Below are positions 62,017-64,000 of a stretch of 64,000 bases of DNA, in pieces. A program made the position numbers and the translations under genes. The first letter of the stretch is position 1. Each line of letters opens with the position of its first letter. The stretch is from Epiperipatus broadwayi (Eukaryota > Onychophora > Udeonychophora > Euonychophora > Peripatidae), in contig JAQFVV010012394.1 in assembly GCA_028023455.1 (NCBI GenBank), positions 23,638,900 through 23,702,899 on the forward strand. Reading direction: 5' to 3'. The notes beneath the pieces were generated by a model. It saw only the letters and a list, made by a program, of their open reading frames with translations, made no database searches and was not told the origin of the DNA.

Positions 62017-64000
62017 CTGAAAATAAATTGAATATATACAAACACATGCACATAACACACAAACACAGTGCTTATACATGTAAAGATTTATATTTAATTT
62101 TTTTTATACTAAAAATCATATTAATTTGTGAACAAATGAAAGTGATTGCATAGAGATATATCTAATTAGACATACAATAGGTTATTAAAGTAAATATAAG
62201 GACTAAAAGACAAAGATTAAAAATAAAAAGTTAGTTGATTAACAAATAATAATGTTACTTTCTTCAACAGTTTCACTATAGATATTATCTTTAAACAGAT
62301 CGTATTCAGAAGTAGTTCTTGCGAATGTAGAAGAGAGATGCAAATCATGGAATTTTAGATCGCAGATTAGGTCATCTGCAAAAAAGCAATCTGATTTTGA
62401 TAGTGACTATTCTGATCATCATCGTTACTGTGTTTATTAAACAAATTAACATTTGGTTTCACACCTAGCATGACCACAAAAAAAAAAAAGCTAATTAGAA
62501 CAGCAGCATTACCAAGTTTTTTATTCGAAGCTAAAACATAATCTTGCTAACAACTATCAATTAAAAACGCTACATCTCACTCGTTCAATGATATACAATT
62601 AATTTACATGATAGTTAAAATATGAGGAATGCATTAAAGAGCTTTATTAAGCCTTCATAGGTGTTCAGGGACAATGTAACTTCAACTTCTACGTATTTAG
62701 TTTCATTACAGCTTATATGTATTTACATTGTTACAACTTATTGGGAATGGCATAAATAAGGTACATATAGGTAATATTTACTTATAGACTTTTTATTTTA
62801 TTGTATATTAAATTTTATAAGGTTTATTCCGGTTTTTTGTTTATATATATATTGAAATATAATTGGAATTTTTCCATGTAATAATCTTGATAAAATTTCA
62901 GTTATGATGTAGCTGGCAATAGCCAATTAAAACTGGCAATGCAATCTGAAAGCAGGTGATCTAGTACTAACAGTACTATTTACTTGCATAACCAGGATTT
63001 TAATTTGCTGTTGCCTGACTACATTGCAATTAACATTTTAGCTACATTATTATATGGCAAAATTTCCAATGTATTTTAATGTTTACATCTGTAAGTTGAT
63101 AAAAATCATTAAATTAATATATATAATATTGAAATTTCACTTTGTTTGTATTTGTAATTTGATAGCAAAATGTTTTTCATGTCTGTGTCATGAAATGGTT
63201 TTCCCTTTTTACAGCTTAGACACGGCTGAGTGCATTTCAAAAGTGGATTCAGCTGTGTCTAAGTTGCAAAAAGAAAAAAAAAATTGTAATCAAATTATAT
63301 ATATTAAATGTTGTTAATTATCCTCTACTTACAGATATGACTTATATGCAAAACAAATCTCTACTTTTGCTACATTTTGGTCATGTACACTAGCCATTCA
63401 TGATGGCAGTATTGAATAAAATAAATTACCTATCTATTTCTGTAAAGTTATATCAAATCCATATTTATAACTATAAAGATATAAAACCATCTAATTGGGA
63501 ATTATTTGAATATCCATAATAGTATCTTGTTTACTTTGGATACATTATGAATAAAAGGACTGATGACTGTCAAGCAAGAACACTGGATAAAAATAAAATA
63601 AAGCATATTAACTGTATTCTAATCAAAACAATATTGTATATTGTTTAATGAATCAATTTTTTATTGGGTTATACATTTTTAGCATGAGTGCCACCATTTT
63701 ATTTTTGGATGACATAGTTTTAATAAAACCACTATCCTATAATGTCATCAATCGTACCCAATGACCACACTTTTTTCAAAACAGCAATTGTTCTAAAAAA
63801 TAAAGTTTAGACATTTTTTCTAAAGATTGTAGTAATGAATAATTGATTATAAATCAAAATAGTGGGTATAAATTGATGGACGATCGCTATGGCAAATCTT
63901 CACATAAAGGTTTATTGCTAACAGGGGTAAAGATGTAAATAAATTTTGATGATTAAAATAAGCAAGTTCCAATTTAAGTTTGTGTTTATATTTAATCAAG
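62017..64000. other. PHM intron, upstream part
   Basis: I searched the minus strand for the next PHM exon (HHM copper motif) and did not find it. A short hairpin is at 63215-63263: CTTAGACACGGCTGA pairs with TCAGCTGTGTCTAAG. Confidence 0.45.

Noticed and set aside
62230-62460. Acidic DSDYSD-like frame suggesting a DNA-transposase N-terminus
   Set aside because: Only a few residues, many stops around, no ends visible.

Overview
The window is strongly AT-rich, intron-rich animal DNA. Nine exons of one host gene can be read on the minus strand, from about 62.0 kb down to 7.9 kb. They splice in frame with GT/AG borders and encode the C-terminal ~256 residues of peptidylglycine alpha-hydroxylating monooxygenase (PHM), the copper enzyme that starts C-terminal amidation of neuropeptides. 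The protein stops just after the PHM core with no lyase domain, so this is a stand-alone PHM, as in insects. With the mix of transposons this suggests an arthropod, but the species cannot be named. The exons for the N-terminal part, including the first histidine pair of the CuH site, lie beyond 64.0 kb.

Almost everything else is transposon debris in the PHM introns and 3' flank. From left to right: a repeat end (1-151); a Penelope-like (PLE) GIY-YIG fragment between inverted terminal pieces (3.6-4.8 kb); a snap-back repeat carrying two hammerhead-like motifs (6.05-6.6 kb); the last PHM exon (7.94-8.13 kb). The 21-kb last intron follows. It is dominated by a decayed APE-type LINE (about 13.0-26.45 kb) split by three insertions: a Merlin DNA transposon (14.18-16.68 kb), a 4.6-kb foldback element (18.42-23.04 kb), and a 2.7-kb LTR-like repeat (23.5-26.19 kb). 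The foldback element itself holds a pogo/Tigger-like element and a short hammerhead-family insertion. PHM exons follow at 29.1-29.3, 32.8, 38.3 and 42.9 kb. Between them lie RTE and LINE remnants, PLE-type foldbacks and more hammerhead-family copies. The 14.5-kb intron at 42.9-57.4 kb holds two related LTR-like repeats, further snap-back elements and a 5'-truncated RTE reverse transcriptase (54.5-55.8 kb). Exons at 57.45-57.74 kb and 61.9-62.0 kb flank a 3.2-kb head-to-head pair of PLE copies.

The most unusual theme is a recurring terminal motif in several unrelated short repeats. It has a CTGANGA box, a short hairpin whose sequence differs between families but stays paired, and a GAAAC box. 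In the best family a GTC triplet and a flanking stem complete a minimal type I hammerhead-like fold. These repeats have inverted, snap-back structures and target duplications of 12-15 bp, which fits mobilisation by the GIY-YIG PLEs in the same window. Ribozyme activity is an inference: the pair next to the core is not the canonical G-C.
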